Origin: Tigriopus japonicus
Lineage: Eukaryota; Arthropoda; Copepoda; Harpacticoida; Harpacticidae
Direction of reading: 5' to 3'
Assembly: GCA_010645155.1 (NCBI GenBank)
Contig: CM021313.1
Span: 4,386,602 to 4,450,601, forward strand
Length of the DNA: 64,000 bases
How positions within the stretch are numbered: position 1 is the stretch's first letter; the number at the start of each line of letters is the position of its first letter. This document shows, piece after piece, positions 36,935-48,670 of the stretch. Both the position numbers and the translations under genes were made by a program. Below the pieces are notes generated by a model. That model had not been told where the DNA came from. It worked only from the letters and a program-made list of their open reading frames with translations, and searched no databases.

Positions 36935-38454
36935 TTACAATTCACTCTCAATTTGTTTTCGCATTTTTTTTACAAATTTTAAGATATTTTTTTCAAGTTA
37001 ACCTGAAAAGATCGCCAACCTTTTTAGGTGAAAGGACGAGTCCAAAATCTTGAAATAAAATCTGGAACAATTTTTTTTTATTGTCCGACTACTGTAATGA
37101 AGATATTTTGCTAAGGTGTGCATTTTAAATTAGCTCCGTTAACTATATAAATCAGTGGTTTTAAAGGATTTAGTATAGGTATTTGAGCTAATTTAAAATA
37201 CATATCTTAACAAAATATCTTAATTGAATGATACTCTGACATGGAAAAATGACTTTGAAAACTGACATTGAAAGTCTTACTTAGCATTTGAAAAAATATT
37301 TTCAAAGAGCAATGCTAAGCACTCTCACATCAATGAATATTCAAGAATGGACAAAATGGATATATTGAACACCAAGTTCTTCAACTGTTCAAGATTCAGA
37401 TCCGTTGAATGAACCTCAAAAAATGTTTCATTTTATCATCATTCTCATTTTTGAAATAAGTCTTGGCCACGATTGGACACTCAGAGAGGTGAAATCATCC
37501 CTAAATTTAAAGCCCTGATACCTAAATCAGCACTAGAACGCCACCTGGTTGTAGTGTTTCCAGTTTTTGAGGCGGTGACTATCCCTTAGTCCAATTTAAG
37601 ATAATGCAATGCTCTGCGTTTTTTCGTGTCAGTTTCTCGTTTTTTTTCAATCGTATGCTCATCTTTGCAGTGATATTTGTCTATTACTTCGTCAAAAATA
37701 TAGTTGCTTACGTCACTCCGTCTTTTGTCTTTGGCTGATTCTTCAGAGCGAGGTGTTTTATTGCAATCCCATGTGATTGTTCATACACGATACTACCCAG
37801 ATTAAAAATCCAAACTTCTTAATTTTCTTTTATTTTCCAGTTTTCATATACCTGGAGCGTGTTTTCTCTTTTTCTGGGTCAAAAATGGACCACTTCGATT
37901 AAAAGCAAATAACTCGGCACCTGAGTAACATTTTCAAGTACAGTCACGTTAATTCAGCAGGGATCTACATTTGTTCTAAAAGTTAACCAACTAGGTTTTC
38001 AAAAATTGGTTCATTGCTTTAGGTTTTTAGGAAATATTACTTAATCCAGACCTAACCTTGAAAAACTCAAAAGATGAAAGTTTTTCTACTAGCTTTCCTG
38101 GGTGTGAAACATATCTCAGTGTTAACCTGAAAATTTATGCCTATTTTTGAAAGATTATTTTTTACTTTGTTGTGCCATTTCTTTTTTTCAAAAAGGAATT
38201 CAGGAAAAACGTGTTCTTGTACGAATTGTAATATGTATTTGTAACACGAGCCTTTTTTCGAAGAACGGCAACAGCCGTGGTATTTGGATTGCAATTTTGG
38301 TGTGTGACGTTGTTGTATGACGAGCCAAGTTTCTTCAGCACACAAATAACTCATTGATTGGGTACATGACAAAATTTCAGGGATCTAGAAGTTGCTCCTA
38401 CTGCATTAACGAAAAAGGGAGAAGGACTAACATAAAATTCGAAAAGATCAACAA

Positions 38455-39398
38455 CAGGGATGGAGAGTAATTGTAATTGCAATCACAATTACAATTACGT
38501 AATTTTATTTATTTAATTACAATCACATGTGATTGTAATTATAATTAATTACATTTTTGGGCCAAGTATTTGCAATTATAATTAATTACATTTTTGGCTA
38601 TGTAATTGACGAATTTTCAATTACAAATTGCCAATTACTTTTCGAAATCTTACTTCCTCAAATTAACCATAAACCCAATTTATCAGTTTTTACTTGTAAA
38701 ACAATTATTTTGTCATCAACTCTCGGTCAATGTGATGCCACGAACAGGTAGCTTTTGTTACAATACACACCCAAGCTTTGACGTTTAAATACTTTTAAAC
38801 TACAAAGGCTTTTGACCATGACTTTTGTGTCAGAATTTAAAGCTTTTCACAATCAAGGGCAATCAAATGAGGTGCAAAAATAAAGTTTTAAAACATCGTC
38901 TTCCTTGCCATATAAGTACAAAGTTCGTTTTTTCAGAAAGAGAAAAAAATGTTTTGTGATTGATGGTATAATATGTTTGATATTGAAGCCCGATCATAAT
39001 CTTTTGGTTTTTGTAAATCACTCTTTCATACTAACCTTTCAGACTTTATTATTATTTGCCAAGTGGGTGCATCGCTACTTAAAAATGGCAGATCTGTTTA
39101 TTTTTCATCGTTTTGAAAAGCAAAAGGGTGAAAGAGACGGAAGAATTGTAATTGTCATGTACTTGTCATGTAATTGACAAGTAATTGTAATTAATTACAT
39201 TTTTTGATGAAGTAATTGTAATTAATTACATTTTTTGATGAAGTAATTGTAATTAATTACATTTTTTGATGAAGTTATTGTAATTGTAATTAATTACATT
39301 TTTTGATGAAGTCATTGTAATTGTAATTAATTACATTTTTTGATGAAGTCATTGTAATTGTAATTAATTACATTTTTCAAGTAATTGACCCAACTCTG
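38455..39398. mobile_element. hAT-type non-autonomous element, 944 bp, TSD ATCAACAA
   Basis: Starts CAGGGATGGAGAGTAATTG and ends, read inward, CAGAGTTGGGTCAATTACTT. It is flanked by identical 8-bp ATCAACAA at 38447-38454 and 39399-39406, the hAT duplication size. Both ends are rich in gtaattgtaatt motifs. The interior has no transposase. Confidence 0.85.
39181..39380. repeat. Tandem repeat of 31/37-bp units
   Basis: Three units of 31 bp (gtaattgtaattaattacat, then tttttgatgaa) are followed by 37-bp variants with an extra ttgtaa. They form the right subterminal part of the hAT-type element at 38455-39398. A related AATTAC-rich stretch, not tandem, occurs at 3811-3910. Confidence 0.85.
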
Positions 39399-40356
39399 AT
39401 CAACAAGCACCTTGCTGACACCATTGGTATTTGTGAGATGTTAGTTGTCAGGGTTCAACTAAATAGAATGCCTTTTCTGCCAAATTTTCCTGATTTCGAA
39501 AGCCCTGAAATGGATTGCCAAACCCAATGACTCCACCAGGAGTACAAAGGTGTTTCCGGAGATATTGGCCATCGGGAAACATAAAGAAACATACACGTTT
39601 TCGTGAAAAAAGACCTTTGAAAATGAAGAAATGCTTAAAAAGGAGTAAAAATGAGCAACTACATGTATGAAAGAATGAAAAATGCAGTCATCTTTTTGGT
39701 AACAACAAGCTATTCATAACTCAAGTCTTTGAACTACAGTGCATTAGTACCAACGTAACTGAAGTTGTGTTTTGGTCGAATTTATTTAACACATGAATAA
39801 AATGATCTTAAAAAGTATTGGGAAACATTAATCTTACATGTTGATTGTCCCCAGTGCTTTCTATCTCAGATATATTTTCTTTTGGGAAAATGCTTTATTT
39901 TTGGTGATTTTAAATTAACTATAAAATCTGTAGTTTTTAGTTCACACTAAATATCTTGAATTGAGATAGCGTCAATCATTGCTAAGGATAAAATCAAAGT
40001 TTTTCAATTTTACTACTCCTGTCATTAACATAACAAGCATAAAATCAATCGGATGTGGCCCGGCTTGTTTAATCTTAGCATAATTTCGGTAATATAATCA
40101 ACCGAGAGACCAATAAACGACCAAATTTACTCATTAATATGAATATTTTTCTCTACTCATGCTTTAACCATAGTAAAGATAAAGTATGTATTGTACGTAT
40201 TGGGTCTTGTTTAAAATAAGTTATATAAAATAAGATTAAAAATGAAAGTAAGAGAAGGGAAAACAGTTTCTGTTGAATCTGTAAATTTGGAGAGGAATGA
40301 AACCATGCTCCCAAAAGTTCAGCCAGAGAATTCGAAGAAATAAGACGTGCAGATCT

Positions 40357-40456
40357 GAGGCTAGTTTTTTAGACGCAAAGATCGATCACAAGATCGGACT
40401 TATAGTACTATAGTACGATCTTGAGATTGATCTTTTGCGTCTAAAAAACTAGCCTC
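40357..40456. mobile_element. Palindromic 100-bp MITE, copy 2
   Basis: Reads GAGGCTAGTTTTTTAGACGC inward from both ends, with a GTACTATAGTAC centre. About 90% identical to the copy at 23116-23214. It sits about 420 bp before the first recognised exon of PARG copy 2. Confidence 0.87.
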
Positions 40457-40878
40457 TGTGCTCTCCTCAAATTTCTCGACACAACACATTTTGTAATCCA
40501 AACTCCAATTGTGGCGGCTAGAATTTGAACAAGATTCTGATTTTGGATCAATGATTTACGTCTCAGCCATGTACAAATTCAAATGCTTTGCTACCACCCT
40601 CCGCCCACCCACAATGGGGGCCACGCCCAATTGAGGACAAGGTTGTGGGACGTGACAACCATCACCAGCCAACATATTGGTTAAGGCTGATTTCCATGAA
40701 TGAGTCACTTCTGTGGAGATTGGCCCCTCCTCAAGGGAAAGATTGCCTCCTAAGGGTAACAATTGGTCGAGATTGCCAACAGAAAATACTCTCACAGGCT
40801 AACCATTGCAACCGCTGTTTAGAGATACAAAAATATTAATCATAAAATGTATTGACGTCTATGTTTCCTCACATTTAG

Positions 40879-43800
40879 GAAACCAAGGAGAAGAAGTCCT
40901 GGAAAGGTTGTCCATGTTACCAACTGAATGCTAACCTGGACATCTTACCACCCCAACCACGGTCGAATCATCATACCATCTTCGTTAATTGGCCCCCAAT
41001 TGAGAACAAAGCACATTTTGTTCCATTTCCTGCCAAATATCAAGAGCCATGCACTGAAAGGTACGTGGACATGCCATTTGCTGAGAAAAGCATGTGCCCT
41101 GTAAGGGTGAAACGCAAGAAAAACAAGGACAAGAGTGGGACCATGACTCTGACACCCAGGTAAGGTCCTAAAGTGTTAACAACAAATGATGACTTGTTTG
41201 AGTTAAGATTACTAGTCTGGTGTCGATTCGTTTAATACTTTTGTCATTGTAGATGGCCATTGATAGAAACAGCTCTGACAAAACCGATGAAATCATCGCA
41301 TGACATTCAAGCTCAGATCCTTAAATACAATCAACAAAGTCAATTGAATTTCTCTGGTTTGCACCAGTTCTTGAAAACTGGACTGGATCCCAAAAGTGAA
41401 GAATACACGGCATTTTTTGACCAAGTACTCCCTGAAATTGCCAAATTATGCCTGGAACTTCCCAACTTAGTCACTCAACCTATTCCCCTTTTGGAAAGAT
41501 ATTGGGTTTACTCTTTGACATTTAGCCAAAGACAGATCGCGTCACTTCTGGCAAATGCCTTCTTTTGCACATTTCCCAAACGAGATTCCGTCAAAAGCAA
41601 GTTTTCAAATTATCCGTCCATCAACTTTAACCGGTTATTCAGCGACTTGGATGACAAACACGGGGTTCAGGGGGAAAAACTCAAGTGCCTTATCAACTAT
41701 TTCCGCATGATCAGTGCCAAGAAACCCGAAGAAGAGACGTTGGTCTCTTTCCAGAGGTACTTCATCCCCCATCAATTCCTGCCAAAATGGGAGGAGTCCA
41801 GGGCAAAACTAACCAGATTGCACATTAATGCCGAAGGCACCATTGAAGATGACGGATTTGGCATGCTTCAGGTGGACTTTGCTAATGCATTTGTGGGGGG
41901 TGGAGTCCTGAGCCAAGGATGTGTCCAAGAGGAGATTCGATTCTTGATCTCTCCGGAACTGATTTTATCACGACTTTTCACCGAAAGGTTGAATGACAAC
42001 GAGTGTCTAGTTGTGACGGGTTTTGAGAGGTTCTCCAAATATACGGGATACTCTAGGTCCTTCAAGTACGATGGAGCCTACAAGGATGAAACACCCATTC
42101 ATGAGGGCTCAAAGCATCGGAAAACGCAAATGGTCGCCATTGACGCCCTTCCTGGAAGATATTCCTCAAATCAGTATTCTCCGTACAACGTGAAACGCGA
42201 ACTAAACAAGGCATTTGTGGGCTTCAAAAACTATGAGTAAGGCCTAAAACACGTCGCTTTTCGGGAATAATTTTTGAAGTTAGTGGAAACAGGTTCTTGC
42301 GTGAAAGTAATTTACTAGTTAGAACTAGATACAGTACCAATGGTAACTAAAGAGAGACTGAAAGGACTCTTAATGGATGAGTGTAATCGAATGAATTAAG
42401 CTGGGGATTCTGGGGCCAAAATGGTTAGGGATGCGTCAGAGTCAAGACTCGCCCTCCATAAAACTTAATCGAAATTCGTGAGCCCAATTCGTTTTCTTTT
42501 TTTCTTTTTTCATTTTTACAATCAATTGAAATACGATTTTTTTCCTCACGTAACAAACTATAACTATGAAATGTCCGAACCTAGTTCTGACCCATCCCTA
42601 GACATTTTGCCCCCAGAATCCCCAGCTGAATTCGTTCGATTACACTCATCCATTGAAACCAAACTAAGTTGACTAAAACTTAATGTAAATATATGATTTA
42701 CCTTAAAATTTGCATTGTCCGTGCGTTTCAAGAGGATAAATCAAATTGTTGAAAAAATGAAAAAATATGCGTTAGAGCCGTAAAAGTCTTCGAATTAGCT
42801 GTAAAACTCCTTTCTGTATGGTTTAGATCTGTTTTGATTTTGGCAGACGTAAAATTTCGAAATTTCGGCATGAATTCTGTTCCATCACTACCTTCAGGTC
42901 ACTATTGAAAGCAATTGGTCAGAATAAGGTTAAAGAAAAAAATCCAAACTGTTTGGTTTTCCAAAGAAAATCAAATGTATTCTAAATTTCTTAAGCGCAA
43001 TGAATATCAAGTTTTGAAACGGCTGTAACAAAGTTTTTTTTTCGGTGTAGCAATTAATTTTCCCCTTACAAACAGTATTTTTTATAAGGGATTAGAAACT
43101 TTAAATGTTACATTTCCAATCATTCTCTTCAAAGCCACATTAAAATGTAAATATTTTGATTAAAAATATGAATTCAATAATGACAAAAAGCTGATCCAAG
43201 CCGTTTGTAATGTTAAGTGGAACCTTGAACTTTCTCGTCAGTATCACGCATAACCTGACTTTGCCTATATTGAGAAGACAGTGGTGTCATACTTCGATTT
43301 TTATTTTGTTTTTTCATAGAACTGACTGTTTTTCGTATTTTTAGTTCCACTATCCGTGAACCTGTAGCCGTTGCCACTGGAAATTGGGGATGTGGCGCTT
43401 TTGGTGGGGATCCCCAATTAAAAAGTCTCATTCAAATTATGGCGGCTTCAGAGGCAAGAAGAGACGTCGCTTACTTTACCTTCTCAAATCGCCAACTCCG
43501 AGATCAAATCCACGAAATGCACGAGTTACTACAAAGTCGCAAACTGGCCGTTGGCGAAGTCTTCCAAATTGTCTGCAATTATCACCTATTTCGTTCAGGG
43601 AAATCAACACTCTTTGAATTCATGCAAAACCGACTGCGTTATCCCGACATCAGCACACCCAAAACAACCGTATCAAGCAATGTTATTAACATGAATAGCA
43701 AGGCTGCCTTTAGGTGCGATGTTATTGACAAGAACAGCAAGGCTGGATCAAGTTTTCAAACCGTAAATACTACCAATGCGACCAACTCACACACCTATGC

Positions 43801-44194
43801 CGACGTCTTGAGCGGCAAGTCTACTTCAAAGCGTCAAGAAACAAAGTCGCAAGAACCGGATAGTCCTCATCAAGAAGACAGGATTCATCAACATGCAATC
43901 CAAAATGAAGACAAATGGCCGTCTCAAGAAAAAATGGAAGGAAAATGGATGGAATTGCATCAAAAAGATCAAGAGACGAAGCTGGAAGTGTGTCAACAAG
44001 AGGCCTTTATGCGTGAAAAAGAGAAACCGCATCCAGACGAAAAACTGAGTAAAGGGGAAAGCAATCTTGAAGAGTTTGAGAAGAGACAAAATGAAGGCCA
44101 AAGTCGCTCCAATGGCTACGAACAGAAACCACGTCAGCAAAAAGGCCGTGGGAAGAAACAGCGGAAAAATGGTTTTTCAAAAAAGAAAAAATGA
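40879..44194 (+). CDS. PARG: Poly(ADP-ribose) glycohydrolase, copy 2 (5' exon not found)
   Basis: Exons 40879-41159, 41253-42236 and 43345-44194 (stop) match exons 2-4 of copy 1 with identical intron phases. The catalytic exon has the same 984-nt length. They encode 704 residues; a first exon of a multiple of three is expected upstream but was not recognised. The catalytic segment VDFANAFVGGGVLSQGCVQE keeps the Gly triplet and the double glutamate. ATGNWGCGAFGGDPQLKSLI is unchanged. The tail is different: it has a short internal repeat (VINMNSKA and VIDKNSKA), a Gln/Glu/Lys-rich stretch and a very basic end (GRGKKQRKNGFSKKKK) that looks like a nuclear or nucleolar signal, in contrast with the acidic tail of copy 1. 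Catalytic activity looks intact. Intron 3 contains a MITE (42372-42654). Confidence 0.92.
42372..42654. mobile_element. MITE with about 60-bp terminal inverted repeats
   Basis: Left end AATGGATGAGTGTAATCGAA, continuing to ggggattctggggccaaaat; the right end is the complement with few mismatches. It is 283 bp long, lies in PARG copy 2 intron 3, and has a diverged relative at 5307-5880. No target duplication is clear. Confidence 0.8.
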
Positions 44195-45429
44195 GGCCCT
44201 GTTGACTCCTATGAGACAACTGTGATTATATAGAAGGAAAAAAGCCAGCCACTTTTGAAAAATAACTTGGCTCACTAGCCAATGTTCAATCTTTCATGTT
44301 ATAAAAGTTATAAATATTCTCCCATATCCACGCGTAAGAGAAAAGAGGTTTCATTGTGTTTTCAAAAAGAAGCCTATATCTTCACCTTTTGAAAAAAAGG
44401 TGAAGAAAAAAAGTTGATCTGGAACGACAATTATCTCCCTTAAATGCTCACGGTATTTCTTTGAGCGGGAGAAGTCATTTTTAAAGTCCGCGCAAACGGG
44501 TTCTTGGTAACTTAAGCACAGAGGGGTGAGAAAAAATCAATGAAAACCATATATTTCGAAGTACCTTGCAATCTTTAGGATCTGAAGGTGTCCGTGGCCT
44601 ATTAATTCCCTGTTCTTTTTTAGCGTTTTTCATTCACAAGAGGCCAAAGCTAAATTTGTTGAGAGGAAAGAGTTGCAGAAAACGTACGATTAATTATCTG
44701 TGCTACAGTTCAATCACAATAATTTCAATTACAATTAAGTATTTGCACTAAAATTTCAATTATGTATCATTTTTTTGTACTCAAGAAGAACAAAATCTCT
44801 TTATTGGACAAGCAAAAATGTAAGGTTGCGTGCTTCTGATTGATTGTTATCTAGTATAGTATGAGAATGTGAATCAAAGTGGCTTAAGTTAGCATAATAT
44901 GAAAATTGATAATTTAAAGGCATTCCAAGTATAGAAAGGATGATCAAACTAACTCCGCAACATAATTTACTATTTGACCCTAATGGATTCAAAAAAAGGT
45001 TTTAAGACCCAGGGTCTCTACATTCCCCAATATTCCACATGAGAGAGGTTTTTTATCCCTGGTTTTATCAAATTGTCTATTACCAGAGAAACAAACCTAC
45101 CAACTTATTATTAAACCTACTTATTATTTGCTTTGAAAACATTATTCCTCAAATTCCGTGTTGCGTAAGTCTTGTGGCAAGCTTTTACTATGACAACAAC
45201 AATAACCATCCACCGAAAAAACCGGGGACAAATCTTTAACGGAGATGCGCTAAAATTTGTTGTTTTTTGTCACAAACTCCAAACATTCAGCCCCACTCAA
45301 AAAAATGCGGTCCTCCTTTGAAAGATCTAGCGTGTTTAAATGCACTTGAGGACAATCAGTTTTCTTCCAAAATTGAAATTAAAGTCTTACCAATAATTTC
45401 ATGAACGGACGCCTTTCAACCGCTTCTGC
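44195..45429. other. Region downstream of PARG copy 2 without recognised gene
   Basis: AT-rich, with an 11-bp-stem hairpin near 44379-44405 (cttcacctttt and its complement). No reading frame with recognisable content. Confidence 0.45.
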
Positions 45430-45857
45430 TAAGTAATTGGCATTCCGAAGCATAGGAAAGGTGTCCGTGGACAAAATTGCTAAGGTCACAGCAGTTGTCA
45501 ATGAGACTCCATATCTTCGAAAATTTAACCTACGTAATTCATTGGAAATTGATTAATTAGGGTTTTACCCTATGGAGTATAGATCATGAAGANNNNNNNN
45601 NNNNNNNNNNNNNNNNNNNNNNNNNNNNNNNNNNNNNNNNNNNNNNNNNNNNNNNNNNNNNNNNNNNNNNNNNNNNNNNNNNNNNNNNNNNTGTTAAGTA
45701 ATTGGCATTCCGAAGCATAGGAAAGGTGTCAGTGGACAAAATTGCTAAGGTCATAGCAATTGTCAATGAGACTCCATGTCTTCGAAAATTTAACCTACGT
45801 AATTCATTGGAAATTGATTAATGAGGGTTTTACCCTATGAAGTATAGATCATGAAGA
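45430..45857. repeat. 163-bp direct duplication on either side of a gap
   Basis: 45430-45592 and 45695-45857 are about 96% identical. They are separated by the 45593-45691 gap and three bases, giving a 265-bp period if the gap is sized correctly. Each contains on the minus strand an open stretch (FRRYGVSLTTAVTLAILSTD and onward) preceded by a possible acceptor ACGTAG. It may be a duplicated exon, a tandem array or two haplotypes joined in assembly. Confidence 0.7.
45593..45691. other. Assembly gap (99 N)
   Basis: Run of N between the two copies of the 163-bp duplication. Confidence 0.95.
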
Positions 45858-46370
45858 AACGAACTCACATCTTTCTGCATGCTCCGAAACCCGAAGTACC
45901 AACTACCTAAATCAGTGGAATGCTCCAGCATGGAATAGAGATCCGAGTTTCGATTTGATCGAAAACACGAACAAATGTGCGGCCCTAAACTAATTAAGAA
46001 TTTCCCCGTTTTACCTCACCTAGCTACAAGGGAAAAGCTATAAAAGGTCCGAGGGTAAGACAGAGACAAGTGAGGAGCAATCTACTCGTAGATTGATACT
46101 ACAACGATTCGCCCCATAAAAGTCAATGAAGCATCCCGTTTTAGGGTACCATCATCTATGTTGATCAAGTAGACAAAGAGAAGAATAAGGAATCGGTATT
46201 GAGATTAGATGCATTCGTTGTTGAGATCCGATATTTCCAAGGAATCACGCTTCAGTTCACTACTTTGTTTACCCATAGGTGGGCATTGTTGATGAAACAC
46301 ACAAGATCGACTTGCAAACTAACACAACATAACAAGCATAATCACCTACAAATGTTTACCTAACAAGGGT

Positions 46371-46441
46371 CAGAGAGTTGACAATTTGGTTACACACTGC
46401 TTTCTGCGTATAAGGCCCTAGGTTTGATCCTCCTTACCAGC
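46371..46441 (+). repeat. tRNA-like sequence, possible SINE head
   Basis: A TTGACAATTTGGTTA segment in the A-box position and GGTTTGATCC (46421-46430) in the B-box position are spaced as in a tRNA. The anticodon stem pairs poorly, so it is more likely a tRNA-derived repeat than a functional tRNA. Confidence 0.3.
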
Positions 46442-48006
46442 TTTTCTCCAGGAATCTTCAAGATGCTAATTTACATTTGTGGACATACAACCGTTCTGAT
46501 ACCAAACTAGACATTGTATAATAGAAAAAAATGGACAATGCAATATTTGACTTTGTTGGTTAGGTTAGGCTCAACTCTCCGATACTAGCGCCCAAAAAAG
46601 GAGTTTCATTTTATTGGCAGTTAAAATGGAACAAGTGATGTTGGATCTTGGCCATTACACACTTCATTTGTGGGTGCATATGGTATTTTGTTGACCAACT
46701 TATCCTTATTGGGACTTCTGTTTCAATTTTTCAACCCTATCTGTCCTGGATGCTTTGTGCTCAATACGGGTTTTAGCCTTTTAGCCTTGTTGTCTGCCTC
46801 AACTCAGTCCACCATCAGTTCATGTGTTGGCTAATCAATGCTTTGGTAAAAAACTACCACAACTTCTGCACCGGACTATTCCTTGTCAATGAGATGGGGG
46901 CTTCTGAGGTGCAAATAATGCGTATTTGAAATCTACGTATGTGTAGCAAGATAATTGAGTTGTAGGCAATAAAGTGATTTGTAGGGAAGTAAAGTAAGTT
47001 GTAGGGCAATAATATTTTAGACTTGATTACCTTGGGCTTGGAAAAAGATAAGGAGGTCAGTAAAAAGTTGTAGCAAAATCTCACAACAATCAATTACAAG
47101 CCTTGGGCCTTAGAGTATGAGCTTTGAGAAAAGTAAAACATTTCTGATTGGACCAATGGCATTTTCTCTGAAAGATTTAGGAGATGAAAAGTTGTTAAAG
47201 GCGTTCAGTTTTTGATAATCAACTCCATGTTTGATTTTACAATTTGATTTAATGTTCCGGTTATAATTTTATGACAATAAAAACCAGATTACTTACCCTT
47301 GGCTGCTCATGTACGATTTGATGATTTCGAGTCAAGCATTGCAAAGTTTTGCACCACTTTTCATTGATTTTTAAGAGCTATTGTGATAAGTGCAGACGCT
47401 TGGTAGGACGGTTTTTTTTGCTAATCTAAATTTGAAAAGGATTTAAGGTAACCAACTAAATACTGATTGGAGAAAACTTAAAAACTTAAACGTAGAAGCG
47501 TGGTTTAGGGAGAGGGTGAGATCTAATGAGTCAAAGCTGGTGAAGTTTCCTGAAGAATGAGACCGTTTCAATGTCATCTTTTGTCTGACAATCCTGGCAC
47601 TTACGGAGATTTTCCCAACAGATTTTCCCGTCACCCGACTCAATAGGGAGACCAAGTAATAATCCATGCATACATGCATGATCCCAGGACACAGTGGTGC
47701 CAGTCTGATATTCGTAATGTGAACGTGTCAGTTCGTTATAATGTCAAAGCCCACAGGGTAAATGAGCGTGAGGATTAAGGAAGGGGGAGTCCTTTCATCA
47801 TTCGCTACACTTTGGCCCCGCGAAGGTGAAAGTAATTAGTAATTACCGATATGATCTGATGCTAATGAACGGTTCAAACTGTTTAGTAGGCCTTCAATGA
47901 AAGCTGACCTAGGAGGACGAAAGTGGAAATGAAAATTTGTTTGATCATAATATATCTGGATAACCTTATTGCAATTTTATTTGAAAGGGCAAATAAGTAA
48001 GTCAAT

Positions 48007-48289
48007 TAGTGATGGACCGAAAGCGCTTTCGACCGAAATTTCGGTTTCGGTTTCGGATATGCCTACGGAAACCGAAAGCAGACATGCACTATAAAGAATG
48101 GAGTTTGACAATAAAATAGATCTTTTTGGTCCATAAACTTCTGAAACTTAAGTTTTCCCACTTATTACTTTTGCGATCACTCAACATCGAACACAAGCAA
48201 TTTGAATTTTTCAAGTGAATTTTGTGTACATAAAATTTTGTAGTCAGGAGCTTTCGGTTTCGGTTAGGAGCCCTTTCGGTCCATTACTA
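48007..48289. mobile_element. hAT-type MITE of the TAGTGATGGACCGAAA family, copy 2, TSD AAGTCAAT
   Basis: Inverted ends TAGTGATGGACCGAAAG and TAGTAATGGACCGAAAG, with exact 8-bp AAGTCAAT at 47999-48006 and 48290-48297. 283 bp, non-coding, with many ccgaaa/tttcgg motifs. Same family as 33844-34177. Confidence 0.9.
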
Positions 48290-48437
48290 AAGTCAATGAT
48301 GTCTCTAATATAACAGAAGTTAATAATTTAATAAATAGATAATGTTTCAAGATGCTTAGTGTGACTTAAATGAGAGCTAACCTTTCTTGACAAAAGCTGG
48401 GTTTTAAATTTATTTTTTTCTTTTTTTTGGGGGGGGG

Positions 48438-48670
48438 GCGGATTTTTCAATACCGCTACAAGGAATGGGATTCCCTGTAAAGAGAGTTAATCATTAATAT
48501 AGTTTCAAAAATTAATGTTTATATGAAATTTGATCTACCAATGAGTTACTGTTGGCAGATCTATACAATCTTTGTTTACTGGGTTGGTCAGGAATAGTTT
48601 TTAAAAATTTGTCCAATCCTGCCTTAAATGCTGTTAGAGGATCAGCTCCTACATATTCCCGACGAAGGCA
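48438..48670 (-). mobile_element. LINE 3' fragment with end of ORF2 and 3' UTR
   Basis: Minus strand: [20 protein letters not shown], then [20 protein letters not shown] and SLVDQISYKH with a stop. About 75 bases of 3' UTR follow, ending TTTACAGGGAATCCCATTCC, TTGTAGCGGTATTGAAAAAT and CCGCC next to a homopolymer run. This is the most complete copy of the family in the window and defines the tail shared with the SINE at 35204-35503. Confidence 0.85.

Noticed and set aside
39181..39380. Regular short repeats resembling a CRISPR array
   Set aside because: There are no unique spacers, the units are AT-only tandem copies inside a hAT-type element, and the genome is eukaryotic.
42860..42896. Third copy of the TAGTGATGGACCGAAA MITE
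   Set aside because: Only one degenerate end (aatttcggc...ccatcacta) is present and no partner end was found; at most a relic.
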